Shown piece by piece: positions 29,254 to 37,548 of a stretch of DNA of 64,000 nucleotides. The stretch's first letter is position 1. Every line of letters starts with the position of its first letter. The notes under the pieces are model-generated. The model worked only from the letters and a program-made list of their open reading frames with translations, was not told the DNA's origin and searched no databases. This DNA comes from Simplicispira suum (lineage in GTDB: Bacteria > Pseudomonadota > Gammaproteobacteria > Burkholderiales > Burkholderiaceae_C): the NCBI RefSeq assembly GCF_003008595.1, contig NZ_CP027669.1, positions 806,001-870,000 of the forward strand. Reading direction: 5' to 3'. The translations under genes and the position numbers were made by a program.

Positions 29254-30990
29254 ATGGCCGCTGTTGATATTGCCCAAAAAGACGCTTCGTCGATAGCCTT
29301 GCCAGGGTTGGGCCGGGCGTTGATTTCTGCGGGAAAGCTGACGCAAAAGGCGGCCGAAGACATTTTCCGCAAATCGCAGGCCTCACGTACAGGCTTCATC
29401 GCCGAAGTCACCGGCACTGGCGCCGTATCGGCCAGTGAATTGGCGCACACCGTTTCCTCCATCTTCGGCGCGCCGCTGCTTGACCTCAACGCCATTGACC
29501 CGCTTCGTCTACCGCGTGATCTGCTGGATGCAAAAATCTGTCAGGCTTACCGCGTTCTGGTTCTGAGCAAACGCAACAACCGCCTCATCGTCGCAACTGC
29601 GGACCCAACAGATCAAGAAGCTGCAGAAAAAATCAAATTCACCACGCAGATGGGGGTGGATTGGGTCATTGCCGAATACGACAAGCTCGCCCGCCTCATC
29701 GACTCCAACACCAAATCGGCCAACGAGGCGATAGATGCTTACGCCGGTGCCGGCGATTTTGAATTTGAAGACGTTGCGATTGAAGAAGCAGCTGACACGT
29801 CGGACGCGTCGGGCGGAGATGTCGAAGACGCACCCATCGTCAAATTCCTGCACAAGATGCTGCTCGATGCCTTCAACATGCGGGCATCAGACCTGCATTT
29901 TGAACCCTATGAACACCATTACCGCGTGCGGTTTCGGGTGGACGGCGAGTTGCGCGAGATTGCCTCGCCACCGATTGCCATCAAAGACAAACTCGCCTCT
30001 CGAATCAAGGTAATTTCCCGACTTGATATTTCGGAGAAACGCGTTCCGCAGGACGGGCGCATGAAGCTGAAGGTGGGACCGGATCGGGTCATTGATTTTC
30101 GGGTCAGTACCTTGCCTACGCTTTTTGGGGAAAAAATCGTCATCCGTATTCTGGACCCCAGCAGCGCGAAAATGGGAATTGAGGCGCTAGGCTACGAACC
30201 AGAAGAAAAAGAGCGCCTGCTCAAAGCCATCGAGCGCCCTTACGGGATGATTCTGGTCACCGGGCCCACTGGATCGGGCAAGACGGTGTCCCTGTATACC
30301 TGCCTCAATCTGTTGAACAAGCCGGGCGTGAACATCGCGACAGCCGAAGACCCCTCGGAAATCAACCTGCCTGGCGTCAATCAGGTGAATGTGAATGAGA
30401 AGGCGGGGCTCACATTTGCTGTGGCCCTAAAGTCTTTTTTGCGCCAGGATCCCGACATCATCATGGTGGGCGAAATCCGCGATTTGGAGACCGCCGACAT
30501 CTCGATCAAGGCGGCACAAACCGGTCACTTGGTGTTGTCGACACTGCATACCAATGATGCACCGACCACATTGACGCGCATGCGCAACATGGGGATTGCG
30601 CCCTTCAATATTGCCTCCAGCGTGATACTGATTACGGCCCAACGCTTGGCGCGGAAATTGTGCCCCGTGTGCAAAGAGCCAATCGATATTCCGCATGAAG
30701 CCTTGGTCGATGCAGGCTATGCAGAAGAAGAGATTGACGGCTCCTGGGTTCCTTACAAGCCCGTCGGTTGCTCGGCCTGCAACAACGGCTACAAAGGCCG
30801 GCTTGGCATTTATCAAGTGATGCCAGTGACCGAAGAGATTCAGCGCATCATCCTGCGCGATGGCAGTGCGCTTGAAATCGCCGCGCAAGCCAAGCTCGAA
30901 GGGGTGCGCTCATTGCGCGAATCGGGCCTTTACAAGGCCAAGCTCGGCGTGACTTCCCTTGAGGAAGTCCTTGCGGTTACGAACCTCTAA
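29254..30990 (+). CDS. pilB: Type IV pilus assembly ATPase PilB
   Basis: PilB is the hexameric extension motor of type IV pili, here 578 residues. It has an N-terminal MshEN-like domain (about 10-150), the secretion ATPase core with Walker A GPTGSGKT (about 338-345), the Asp box, Walker B IIMVGEIRD and the His box TGHLVLSTLHTND. A zinc tetracysteine motif (CPVCKEP near 469, CSACNNGYKGRLG near 506) marks PilB rather than PilT. It is the first gene of pilB-C-D. The base composition is visibly less GC-rich than flanking housekeeping genes. Confidence 0.97.
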   Translation: MAAVDIAQKDASSIALPGLGRALISAGKLTQKAAEDIFRKSQASRTGFIAEVTGTGAVSASELAHTVSSIFGAPLLDLNAIDPLRLPRDLLDAKICQAYRVLVLSKRNNRLIVATADPTDQEAAEKIKFTTQMGVDWVIAEYDKLARLIDSNTKSANEAIDAYAGAGDFEFEDVAIEEAADTSDASGGDVEDAPIVKFLHKMLLDAFNMRASDLHFEPYEHHYRVRFRVDGELREIASPPIAIKDKLASRIKVISRLDISEKRVPQDGRMKLKVGPDRVIDFRVSTLPTLFGEKIVIRILDPSSAKMGIEALGYEPEEKERLLKAIERPYGMILVTGPTGSGKTVSLYTCLNLLNKPGVNIATAEDPSEINLPGVNQVNVNEKAGLTFAVALKSFLRQDPDIIMVGEIRDLETADISIKAAQTGHLVLSTLHTNDAPTTLTRMRNMGIAPFNIASSVILITAQRLARKLCPVCKEPIDIPHEALVDAGYAEEEIDGSWVPYKPVGCSACNNGYKGRLGIYQVMPVTEEIQRIILRDGSALEIAAQAKLEGVRSLRESGLYKAKLGVTSLEEVLAVTNL

Positions 30991-31012
30991 CAACCAATCA
31001 CCAGGGAACGCA

Positions 31013-32233
31013 ATGGCGACTGCAGCATCCGCACGGAGTACGAAAGACTTCGTCTATGAATGGGAAGGCAAGGACCGCAATGGGAAAATCGTCCGAGGCG
31101 AGATCCGCGCGATGGGCGAAAACCAGGTTCAAGCCACCTTGCGGCGCCAAGGGGTCCTGCCAGTAAAAATTAAAAAGCGCAAAATGCGCTCTGGCCGGAA
31201 AATCAAACCCAAGGATATTGCGCTGTTCACGCGCCAAATGGCCACTATGATGAAAGCGGGTGTGCCTCTGTTGCAGGCATTTGACATAGTCGGACGCGGA
31301 AATGCCAATCCAAGTGTGGGCAAACTATTAAACGACATCCGCAGCGATGTGGAAACGGGAACATCCCTCAATGGTGCATTTCGTAAGTACCCTATGTACT
31401 TCGATAGTCTCTATTGCAATCTAGTGGAAGCAGGCGAAGCGGCCGGTATTCTCGAAGCATTGCTCGACCGCCTTGCTCTCTATATGGAAAAAACTGAGGC
31501 GATCAAATCTAAGATTCGTTCCGCGCTGATGTATCCGATTTCCGTAATCATCGTTGCTTTTGTCGTGGTTACTGTGATCATGATTTTTGTGATCCCTGCA
31601 TTCAAAGAAGTCTTTACCTCATTTGGCGCGGACCTTCCCGCACCCACATTGTTTGTAATGGCCATCAGCGACGTGTTCGTCAAATGGTGGTGGCTGATTT
31701 TTGGCGTGATTGGCGGTGGTTTTTATTTCTTCATGCAAGCATGGCGACGCAATGAAAAAATGCAGATGTTCATGGATCGTGTACTTCTCAAAATTCCAAT
31801 CTTTGGCGTCCTGATCGAAAAATCTGCAGTCGCGCGTTGGACCCGCACGCTTTCCACCATGTTTGCCGCCGGTGTGCCGCTCGTCGAAGCCTTGGACTCG
31901 GTGGGTGGCGCTTCGGGAAACTCGGTCTATGCGATGGCTACCGACAAGATTCAGCAGGAAGTATCGACTGGCACCAGCCTCACCGCAGCAATGACGAACG
32001 CCAATGTTTTCCCCTCCATGGTGCTGCAAATGTGCGCCATTGGCGAGGAATCGGGCTCCATTGACCACATGCTTGGCAAGGCTGCGGACTTCTACGAGGC
32101 CGAGGTCGATGACATGGTGGCCGGACTCTCCAGCCTGATGGAGCCCATCATCATTGTGTTCCTGGGTACTCTTATCGGCGGCATCGTGGTTTCGATGTAT
32201 CTGCCGATCTTCAAGCTGGGCCAGGTTGTTTGA
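31013..32233 (+). CDS. pilC: Type IV pilus inner-membrane platform protein PilC
   Basis: This 406-residue GspF/PilC protein starts at MATAASARS, with AGGGAA upstream. It has two GspF domains (about 75-195 and 275-400) and three membrane segments (VIIVAFVVVTVIMIFVIP, the WWWLIFGVIGGGFYFF region and the C-terminal IIVFLGTLIGGIVVSMYLP). It anchors the PilB motor to the pilus base. Its stop overlaps the pilD start (TGATG). Confidence 0.96.
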   Translation: MATAASARSTKDFVYEWEGKDRNGKIVRGEIRAMGENQVQATLRRQGVLPVKIKKRKMRSGRKIKPKDIALFTRQMATMMKAGVPLLQAFDIVGRGNANPSVGKLLNDIRSDVETGTSLNGAFRKYPMYFDSLYCNLVEAGEAAGILEALLDRLALYMEKTEAIKSKIRSALMYPISVIIVAFVVVTVIMIFVIPAFKEVFTSFGADLPAPTLFVMAISDVFVKWWWLIFGVIGGGFYFFMQAWRRNEKMQMFMDRVLLKIPIFGVLIEKSAVARWTRTLSTMFAAGVPLVEALDSVGGASGNSVYAMATDKIQQEVSTGTSLTAAMTNANVFPSMVLQMCAIGEESGSIDHMLGKAADFYEAEVDDMVAGLSSLMEPIIIVFLGTLIGGIVVSMYLPIFKLGQVV

Positions 32234-33114
32234 TGCCGGTTGAGGCCTGGTTGGACGCCACAGTCGCTGGCGTCTTCGGTTTGCTTATTGGCAGCTTTCT
32301 TAACGTAGTCATATACCGCGTGCCCCGCATTCTGGAGGGGCAATGGGAGCGAGAAATCGCTGACTATGCTGCATCCCGTACTGCAGAAGTCGCTTCCGGC
32401 TCGGCAGTAGCTGAGCCTGAGCCTTTCAATCTACTCGTCCCCCGCTCGCGCTGCCAAACTTGCGGACACCAACTGCGCTGGTTTGAGAACATCCCGGTTT
32501 TCAGCTATCTGGGTTTGCGCGGCAAGTGTGCTTCGTGCGGCGCGCGCATCAGCATGCGCTACCCCCTGGTCGAGCTGTTGACAGGGGCACTGTTCGTCTA
32601 TTGCGCACAGCGCTTTGGGTTGACCGCAACAGGTGCGGCTTGGGCGTTTTTCTGCGCCATGCTTGTGGCCATGGCCTTTATCGATTGGGACACCACGCTA
32701 TTGCCCGACAACCTCACGCTGCCGCTGCTGTGGGCCGGACTTTTGGCATCAGCGGCCGGGTTGATCGAAGTTCCGCTCGTTCAGTCGGTGGTGGGTGCTG
32801 CGGCGGGCTATCTGTCTCTTTGGCTGGTCTATTGGGCTTTCAAACTGGCTACAGGCAAGGAAGGCATGGGCTATGGAGACTTCAAACTGTTCGGGGCCCT
32901 GGGTGCCTGGTTCGGCTGGCCTGCCCTGGTCCCGCTGATCCTGATGGCCTCGGTGGTCGGCGCCTGTGTCGGCATTGCCATGAAGGTAGCGAGCAGTTTG
33001 CGCGAAGGCGGCTACGTGCCGTTTGGTCCATTTCTCGTGGGAGCCGGCCTCGCGGCATTGATCTTGGGGCCTAACGCCGTACAAGACGCGATTCTGGGTC
33101 TCTTCGGACTGTGA
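32233..33114 (+). CDS. pilD: Prepilin leader peptidase/N-methyltransferase PilD
   Basis: This bifunctional inner-membrane aspartic peptidase cleaves and methylates prepilins. It is 293 residues. The N-terminal methylation domain has two CxxC pairs (CQTC near 73, CASC near 98) before RYPLVELLTG. The catalytic aspartates are in IDWDTTLLPD (near 150) and GYGDFKLFG (near 212). About seven membrane segments. The ATG shares one base with the pilC stop. No pilin gene lies nearby, so its substrates are encoded elsewhere. Confidence 0.96.
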   Translation: MPVEAWLDATVAGVFGLLIGSFLNVVIYRVPRILEGQWEREIADYAASRTAEVASGSAVAEPEPFNLLVPRSRCQTCGHQLRWFENIPVFSYLGLRGKCASCGARISMRYPLVELLTGALFVYCAQRFGLTATGAAWAFFCAMLVAMAFIDWDTTLLPDNLTLPLLWAGLLASAAGLIEVPLVQSVVGAAAGYLSLWLVYWAFKLATGKEGMGYGDFKLFGALGAWFGWPALVPLILMASVVGACVGIAMKVASSLREGGYVPFGPFLVGAGLAALILGPNAVQDAILGLFGL

Positions 33115-33731
33115 GCAGCCCCGCAGTGTCCATGCGTCGCCTTGGGCTCACGGGCGGCATCGGTAGTGGCAAGAGCACCGTCGGAAAATTTCTCGCAGAG
33201 GCCGGTGGCGCGCTCGTTGACGCAGATGCCCTCTCCCGCGCCAGCACGGCCAGCCAGGGCGAAGCAACATCTGCCGTCGCGCAGATTTTCGGACCGGAGT
33301 TTCTGGATGCGCATGGGGCATTGGACCGCGCGCGCATGCGCAGCCTGGTTTTTTCTGATCTTTCGGCCCGCGCGCGGCTGGAAGCCATCGTCCATCCTAT
33401 TGTTCTGCGCGGTATCGCCGAACGCGCCGCCGCTGCCAGGCGGGCGGGCGCGCGCTTGTTGGTGCTGGATATCCCACTCCTGGTGGAATCGGGCCGCTGG
33501 GCACGCGAAGTCGACGCGGTCCTGGTGGTCGATTGTCTGGAAGAAACACAGATAGAACGCGTGATGCAGCGCAGCGCAATGACGCGCGAGCAGGTGCAAT
33601 CCGTGATCAACGCCCAAGCCAGCCGCCGCCAGCGGCGTGCCGTGGCAGACGCTGTGGTTTTCAACGACGGCCTGTCTCTGTCCGAGCTGGAGGCCAAGAC
33701 GTTGACGCTCGTCCAGGGCTTGGCGCTATGA
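33111..33731 (+). CDS. coaE: Dephospho-CoA kinase
   Basis: This enzyme catalyses the last step of CoA synthesis, ATP-dependent 3'-phosphorylation of dephospho-CoA. The P-loop is LTGGIGSGKSTVG. The CoaE-specific LLVLDIPLLVESG and the lid region are present. The start is uncertain: a GTG at 33111 overlaps the pilD stop (206 residues), while an ATG at 33132 gives 199 residues and fits the E. coli N-terminus better. The pilD-coaE-zapD-yacG order is a conserved proteobacterial cluster. Confidence 0.95.
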   Translation: MSSPAVSMRRLGLTGGIGSGKSTVGKFLAEAGGALVDADALSRASTASQGEATSAVAQIFGPEFLDAHGALDRARMRSLVFSDLSARARLEAIVHPIVLRGIAERAAAARRAGARLLVLDIPLLVESGRWAREVDAVLVVDCLEETQIERVMQRSAMTREQVQSVINAQASRRQRRAVADAVVFNDGLSLSELEAKTLTLVQGLAL

Positions 33732-33810
33732 TTCCTGCAGACTTGGCCGAAACCGGCCCGCCATCCGAGAGCTCCGCCTCCACCCATCGCTCCCCAAGGA
33801 ATCTGGCCGC

Positions 33811-34566
33811 GTGATCCTGTACGAATACCCCTTCAACGAGCGCATCCGCACCTATTTGCGCCTGGAGCATCTGTTTCGCCGGCTCGGTGTACTGGTCTCG
33901 CGCGAGCATGCCCTGGACCATCACTTTGCGTTGGTGACCATTTTCGAGGTGATGGACGTCGCCGCACGGGCCGATCTCAAATCCGATGTGCTCAAAGATC
34001 TAGAAAAGCAAAAGCACCAACTCGACAGCTACCGAGGCAATCCTTCGATTTCGGTGGATGCGCTCGATGGCGTCGTGGCGCAGCTTGATGCGTGTTTTGT
34101 GGCCTTGAATGCGCAGATCGGCAAAGCCGGTCAGACTCTCACTGAAAACGAGTGGCTGATGGCGATTCGCAGTCGCGTCGGTATCCCCGGCGGCACTTGT
34201 GGCTTTGACCTGCCGTCCTACTCAGCCTGGCAGCATCGCCCGCCCGTCGAACGCCAACAAGCGCTTGGCGGCTGGGCGAGCGCATTGGCTCCCTTGGCGG
34301 AGGCCATCCTGCTGTTGCTCCAGCTGATCCGTGACACGGGCGTTCCGCAGAAAGTGGTGGCTGAGCACGGCCAGTTGCAGCAAACGCTGCCCCAGGGCCG
34401 CAGTTTTCAGTTGCTGCGCATGCGCATTGACCCTTCTCTCGATCTGGTACCCGAAATCAGCGGCAATCGCCTCATGGTGTCGGTGCGGCTGATGCAGGTC
34501 CAAGCGGGCTTTGCTTCGGTACCCAGCACCGAGAACACCAGCTTTGAACTCACGCTATGCGCCTGA
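33811..34566 (+). CDS. zapD: Cell division protein ZapD
   Basis: ZapD bundles FtsZ protofilaments at the division ring. This 251-residue protein begins [21 protein letters not shown] after a GTG start, the hallmark N-terminus of the DUF1342/ZapD family. The helical N-terminal region (about 1-115) and beta-rich C-terminal part with the FQLLRMRID and LMVSVRLMQ stretches match. It lies between coaE and yacG in the standard order. Confidence 0.95.
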   Translation: MILYEYPFNERIRTYLRLEHLFRRLGVLVSREHALDHHFALVTIFEVMDVAARADLKSDVLKDLEKQKHQLDSYRGNPSISVDALDGVVAQLDACFVALNAQIGKAGQTLTENEWLMAIRSRVGIPGGTCGFDLPSYSAWQHRPPVERQQALGGWASALAPLAEAILLLLQLIRDTGVPQKVVAEHGQLQQTLPQGRSFQLLRMRIDPSLDLVPEISGNRLMVSVRLMQVQAGFASVPSTENTSFELTLCA

Positions 34567-34579
34567 TCGAGGAGCGGCG

Positions 34580-34789
34580 ATGAACTCTGAACCACAGATC
34601 CGCGAAGTGCGTTGCCCGGCCTGCGGCGGCAAGAGCATCTACAGCGCCGCCAACCCGTGGCGGCCATTCTGCAGCGAACGCTGCCGGCAGCGGGATCTGG
34701 GGGCCTGGGCCAGCGAAGAATTCCGCATGCCCACCGAGGCGCCGCCAGACGATGCACCTTACGGTGATCCGCGCATGAATGAAGACTGA
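34580..34789 (+). CDS. yacG: DNA gyrase inhibitor YacG (zinc-binding)
   Basis: This 69-residue zinc protein has the four-Cys motif CPACGG...[15 protein letters not shown] (Cys near 13, 16, 32 and 36). In E. coli YacG binds GyrB and inhibits gyrase. The start was chosen at ATG 34580, with GGAG about 8 bp upstream, rather than an earlier in-frame ATG inside zapD. It is followed by repeat copy G. Confidence 0.93.
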   Translation: MNSEPQIREVRCPACGGKSIYSAANPWRPFCSERCRQRDLGAWASEEFRMPTEAPPDDAPYGDPRMNED

Positions 34790-34843
34790 AATAGGGCTCC
34801 GGCGCAATAGTGGCGCGCGTTAGCAGCTACTATTTTTGTAGTA
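34790..34843 (+). repeat. Dispersed palindromic repeat, copy G
   Basis: GGGCTCCGGCGCAATA (34795-34810) and GCGCGCGTTAGCAGCTAC (34813-34830) are diverged arms, with tail TATTTTTGTAGTATT. The stop codon of the convergent Nudix gene lies in the right arm, so its last residues ILQK are repeat-encoded. Confidence 0.75.
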
Positions 34844-35255
34844 TTTCTGGATCGAATTGCAGATTTTTCTCTTGTGCCAGCCACTGCAATACCGGCAGCG
34901 CGCCAGGCAACACCGGGCGCACGGTGATCGGCCAGTGCTGCCAGCACATTTGCTGCGCCTCGCGCATCTCGAAGTCTCCCGTCCATGCGGTGACACGGCA
35001 CCAGTGCAGGCGCACCAGCGCATGCGGGTAGTCGTGCTCGGTCACTTTCCACGCCTGCGCAGAGTCGATGACGATGCCCAGTTCTTCCTGCAGCTCGCGG
35101 CGCAGTGCCTGCTCCACCGTTTCGCCCGCTTCAAGCTTGCCGCCAGGAAACTCCCAGTAGCCCGCGTAGACCTTGCCCTCGGGCCGACTGGTCAATAGCA
35201 GCGCGCCGTCCTCGCGGCTCAAGATGCCAACGGCTACTTCGGTGTGCGCGCGCAT
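34830..35255 (-). CDS. MutT-like Nudix hydrolase (8-oxo-dGTP diphosphatase type)
   Basis: This 141-residue protein has a complete Nudix box GGKLEAGETVEQALRREL then QEELGI (residues 38-60). The N-terminal VAVGILSREDGALLLTSRPEGKVYAG region fits MutT. It probably sanitises oxidised nucleotides, though other Nudix substrates are possible. It is coupled to the upstream DUF815 ATPase gene (1-bp TGATG overlap). Its C-terminus ends within the dispersed repeat. Confidence 0.88.
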   Translation of the reverse strand: MRAHTEVAVGILSREDGALLLTSRPEGKVYAGYWEFPGGKLEAGETVEQALRRELQEELGIVIDSAQAWKVTEHDYPHALVRLHWCRVTAWTGDFEMREAQQMCWQHWPITVRPVLPGALPVLQWLAQEKNLQFDPEILQK

Positions 35256-36127
35256 CAGGCACCCCGGCGCCCAGCGTAGTCACGTGCGAACTGGTAGGCC
35301 ACACGGCCACTGCGCGAACCTCGCTCCAGCGCCCAGACCAGCGCCTCGGGCCGCGCAGCAGCAATGTCCACCACATTCACGCCCAGCGACGACAACCACT
35401 GTGCAGCAATCGCCAGGTATTCGTCCTGGCTGAAGGGATAAAAGCTGACCCACAGGCCAAACCGTTCGGAAAGCGAAATCTTCTCTTCCACGCCTTCGCC
35501 CGGATGCACCTCACCGTCGTCGGTGTGCGTGTAGGTCAGGTTCTCGCGCATGTACTCGGGCAGCAGATGGCGCCGGTTGCTGGTGGCGTAGATCAATACA
35601 TTGGGCGTGGCAGCGGCCACAGAGCCGTCAAGAATGGATTTGAGCGCCTTGTAGCCCGGTTCGCCGTCCTCGAAGCTCAGGTCATCGCAAAATACGATGA
35701 ATTTCTCACTGCGCCCGGCCACCACTTCAACGATATCGGGCAAGTCCGTCAAATCGGCCTTGTCGACTTCAATCAAGCGCAGCCCCTCAGGCGCATAGGC
35801 ATTCAAACAGGCTTTGATGAGCGAACTTTTTCCGGTGCCGCGCGCGCCCGTGAGCAAGACGTTGTTCGCCGGCACGCCACGCACAAACTGCTCGGTGTTG
35901 CGCTGGATTTTTTCCTTCTGGCCGTCGATCTCCTTCAAATCCGCCAACTGCATGGCAGCAACATGGCGCACCGGCTCCAGCCGGCCGTGACCGCTGGAGC
36001 GCTTGCGATACCGCCAGGCGATGGCCTCCTGCCAGTCGGGCGCCGCCAGCGGCTGCGGCAGCACCGACTCGATGCGTGCCATCAGTTGTTCTGCGCGGGC
36101 AATCAGGCGATCCAGATTTTGAGTCAT
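35255..36127 (-). CDS. DUF815 AAA-type ATPase
   Basis: This 290-residue protein of the DUF815 family has Walker A TGARGTGKSSL (about 92-102), Walker B FIVFCDDLSFE, sensor-like YATSNRRHLLPEYM and a C-terminal arginine-rich end. The closest well-known families are AAA+ ATPases, and no biochemical role is established for DUF815 proteins. It is translationally coupled to the MutT-like gene. Both are flanked by repeat copies (G and H). Confidence 0.87.
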   Translation of the reverse strand: MTQNLDRLIARAEQLMARIESVLPQPLAAPDWQEAIAWRYRKRSSGHGRLEPVRHVAAMQLADLKEIDGQKEKIQRNTEQFVRGVPANNVLLTGARGTGKSSLIKACLNAYAPEGLRLIEVDKADLTDLPDIVEVVAGRSEKFIVFCDDLSFEDGEPGYKALKSILDGSVAAATPNVLIYATSNRRHLLPEYMRENLTYTHTDDGEVHPGEGVEEKISLSERFGLWVSFYPFSQDEYLAIAAQWLSSLGVNVVDIAAARPEALVWALERGSRSGRVAYQFARDYAGRRGA

Positions 36128-36178
36128 TTCAGGGTGTAGCGCTTACTACATAAGCGCAAGCAGCTATCTAATTAAGAG
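36128..36178 (+). repeat. Dispersed palindromic repeat, copy H
   Basis: GGTGTAGCGCTTACTA (36133-36148) and TAAGCGCAAGCAGCTAT (36151-36167) are the arms, and the tail reaches the argJ stop codon. The copy fills the 44-bp gap between the DUF815 gene and argJ. Confidence 0.85.
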
Positions 36179-37401
36179 CGATAGTCGGCGTTGATGCTCA
36201 CGTAGTCGTGGCTCAGGTCGCAGGTCCAGACCTGGTCCTGCGCCCCGCCTCGCCCCAGCAACACGCGCACCGTGATCTCCTGCTGCTGCATGACGCGCTG
36301 GCCGTCCTCTTCGCGGTAATCCGGATTGCGTCCGCCGCGTTGCGCGACCAGAACGTCGTCCAGATACAGGTCGATGAGAGTCTGGTCCAGATCTTCAATG
36401 CCCGCATACCCGACCGCCGCCAGAATGCGGCCCAGGTTGGGGTCGCTGGCGAAGAACGCCGTCTTCACCAGCGGCGAATGCGCAATGGCGTAGGCCACCT
36501 TGCGGCATTCCTCGCTGCTGGCGCCACCTTCGACGCGCACGGAGATGAACTTGGTCGCGCCCTCGCCATCGCGCACGATGGCCTGCGCCAGCAAGCGCGC
36601 CACACGGCCCAGCGCAGCGACCAGGGCCTGGCCCTCGGCGCTCTCGAGCGAGGTGATTTCGGCGTTGCCCGCGCGCTGCGTGGCCATCAACGTGAACGAG
36701 TCGTTGGTCGAGGTGTCGCCATCGATGGTGATGCGGTTAAACGACTGCTCGGCCAACTGGCGCACCAGTTGCGGCAGCAGCGCCGGCGCCACGCAGGCAT
36801 CGGTGGCCAGAAAGCCCAGCATGGTCGCCATGTTGGGGCGGATCATGCCCGCGCCCTTGGAGATCCCGGTGATGCACACGCGCGCACCGCCAATCTGCAC
36901 TTCGCTGCTGAAGGCCTTGGGGATGGTGTCGGTCGTCATGATGGCCTGCGCCGCCGCGCCCCACTGGTCGGCAGCGGCGTTGGCGATGGCGCTCGGCAGA
37001 CCAGCTTCGATCCGCTCGACCGGCAGCGGCTCCATGATGACGCCGGTGGAATACGGCAGCACCTGCGCTGCGTCTATGCCCAGCGCCTGAGCCGCAGCCG
37101 CACAGGTGCGGCGGGCGCGTGCCAGACCATCGGCGCCGGTGCCCGCGTTGGCGTTGCCGGTGTTGATCACCAGCGCGCGGATGCCGCTGGTGCCCGCCAA
37201 ATGTTCGCGCGCCACCTGAACCGGCGCCGCGCAGAAACGGTTCTGTGTGAACACGCTGGCAATCGCTGCGCCTTCATCAAGGAGGAACACGGTCAGGTCT
37301 TTGCGACCCGGCTTCTTGATGCCCGCTTCAGCCGTGCCGATGCGAATGCCAGCGATAGGGCGAAGCTCGGATGCGATGGGGGCAGAAAGATTGACAGGCA
37401 T
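36172..37401 (-). CDS. argJ: Bifunctional glutamate N-acetyltransferase/ornithine acetyltransferase
   Basis: ArgJ recycles acetyl groups in arginine biosynthesis. This 409-residue proenzyme self-cleaves before a Thr; the cleavage/nucleophile region is [16 protein letters not shown] (near residues 183-198). Other family features: [23 protein letters not shown] and [14 protein letters not shown]. The start MPVNLSAP was chosen by homology; 13 extra in-frame codons precede it. It lies downstream of secA on the same strand after 147 bp with no feature I can identify. Confidence 0.96.
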   Translation of the reverse strand: MPVNLSAPIASELRPIAGIRIGTAEAGIKKPGRKDLTVFLLDEGAAIASVFTQNRFCAAPVQVAREHLAGTSGIRALVINTGNANAGTGADGLARARRTCAAAAQALGIDAAQVLPYSTGVIMEPLPVERIEAGLPSAIANAAADQWGAAAQAIMTTDTIPKAFSSEVQIGGARVCITGISKGAGMIRPNMATMLGFLATDACVAPALLPQLVRQLAEQSFNRITIDGDTSTNDSFTLMATQRAGNAEITSLESAEGQALVAALGRVARLLAQAIVRDGEGATKFISVRVEGGASSEECRKVAYAIAHSPLVKTAFFASDPNLGRILAAVGYAGIEDLDQTLIDLYLDDVLVAQRGGRNPDYREEDGQRVMQQQEITVRVLLGRGGAQDQVWTCDLSHDYVSINADYRS

Positions 37402-37548
37402 GGTGGTCCTAGAAAAATCCAAACTCGGGAAGCTACCCATGAACTAGCACGGCCCCAGGCCAGGGACACCGCGCAAGGGCCGCCCCGCCGCGCCCTTCCG
37501 CAGCGCAGTTGCAAGAGAAGGGGCTGAGGGCCTCGGCTCAGGGGGATG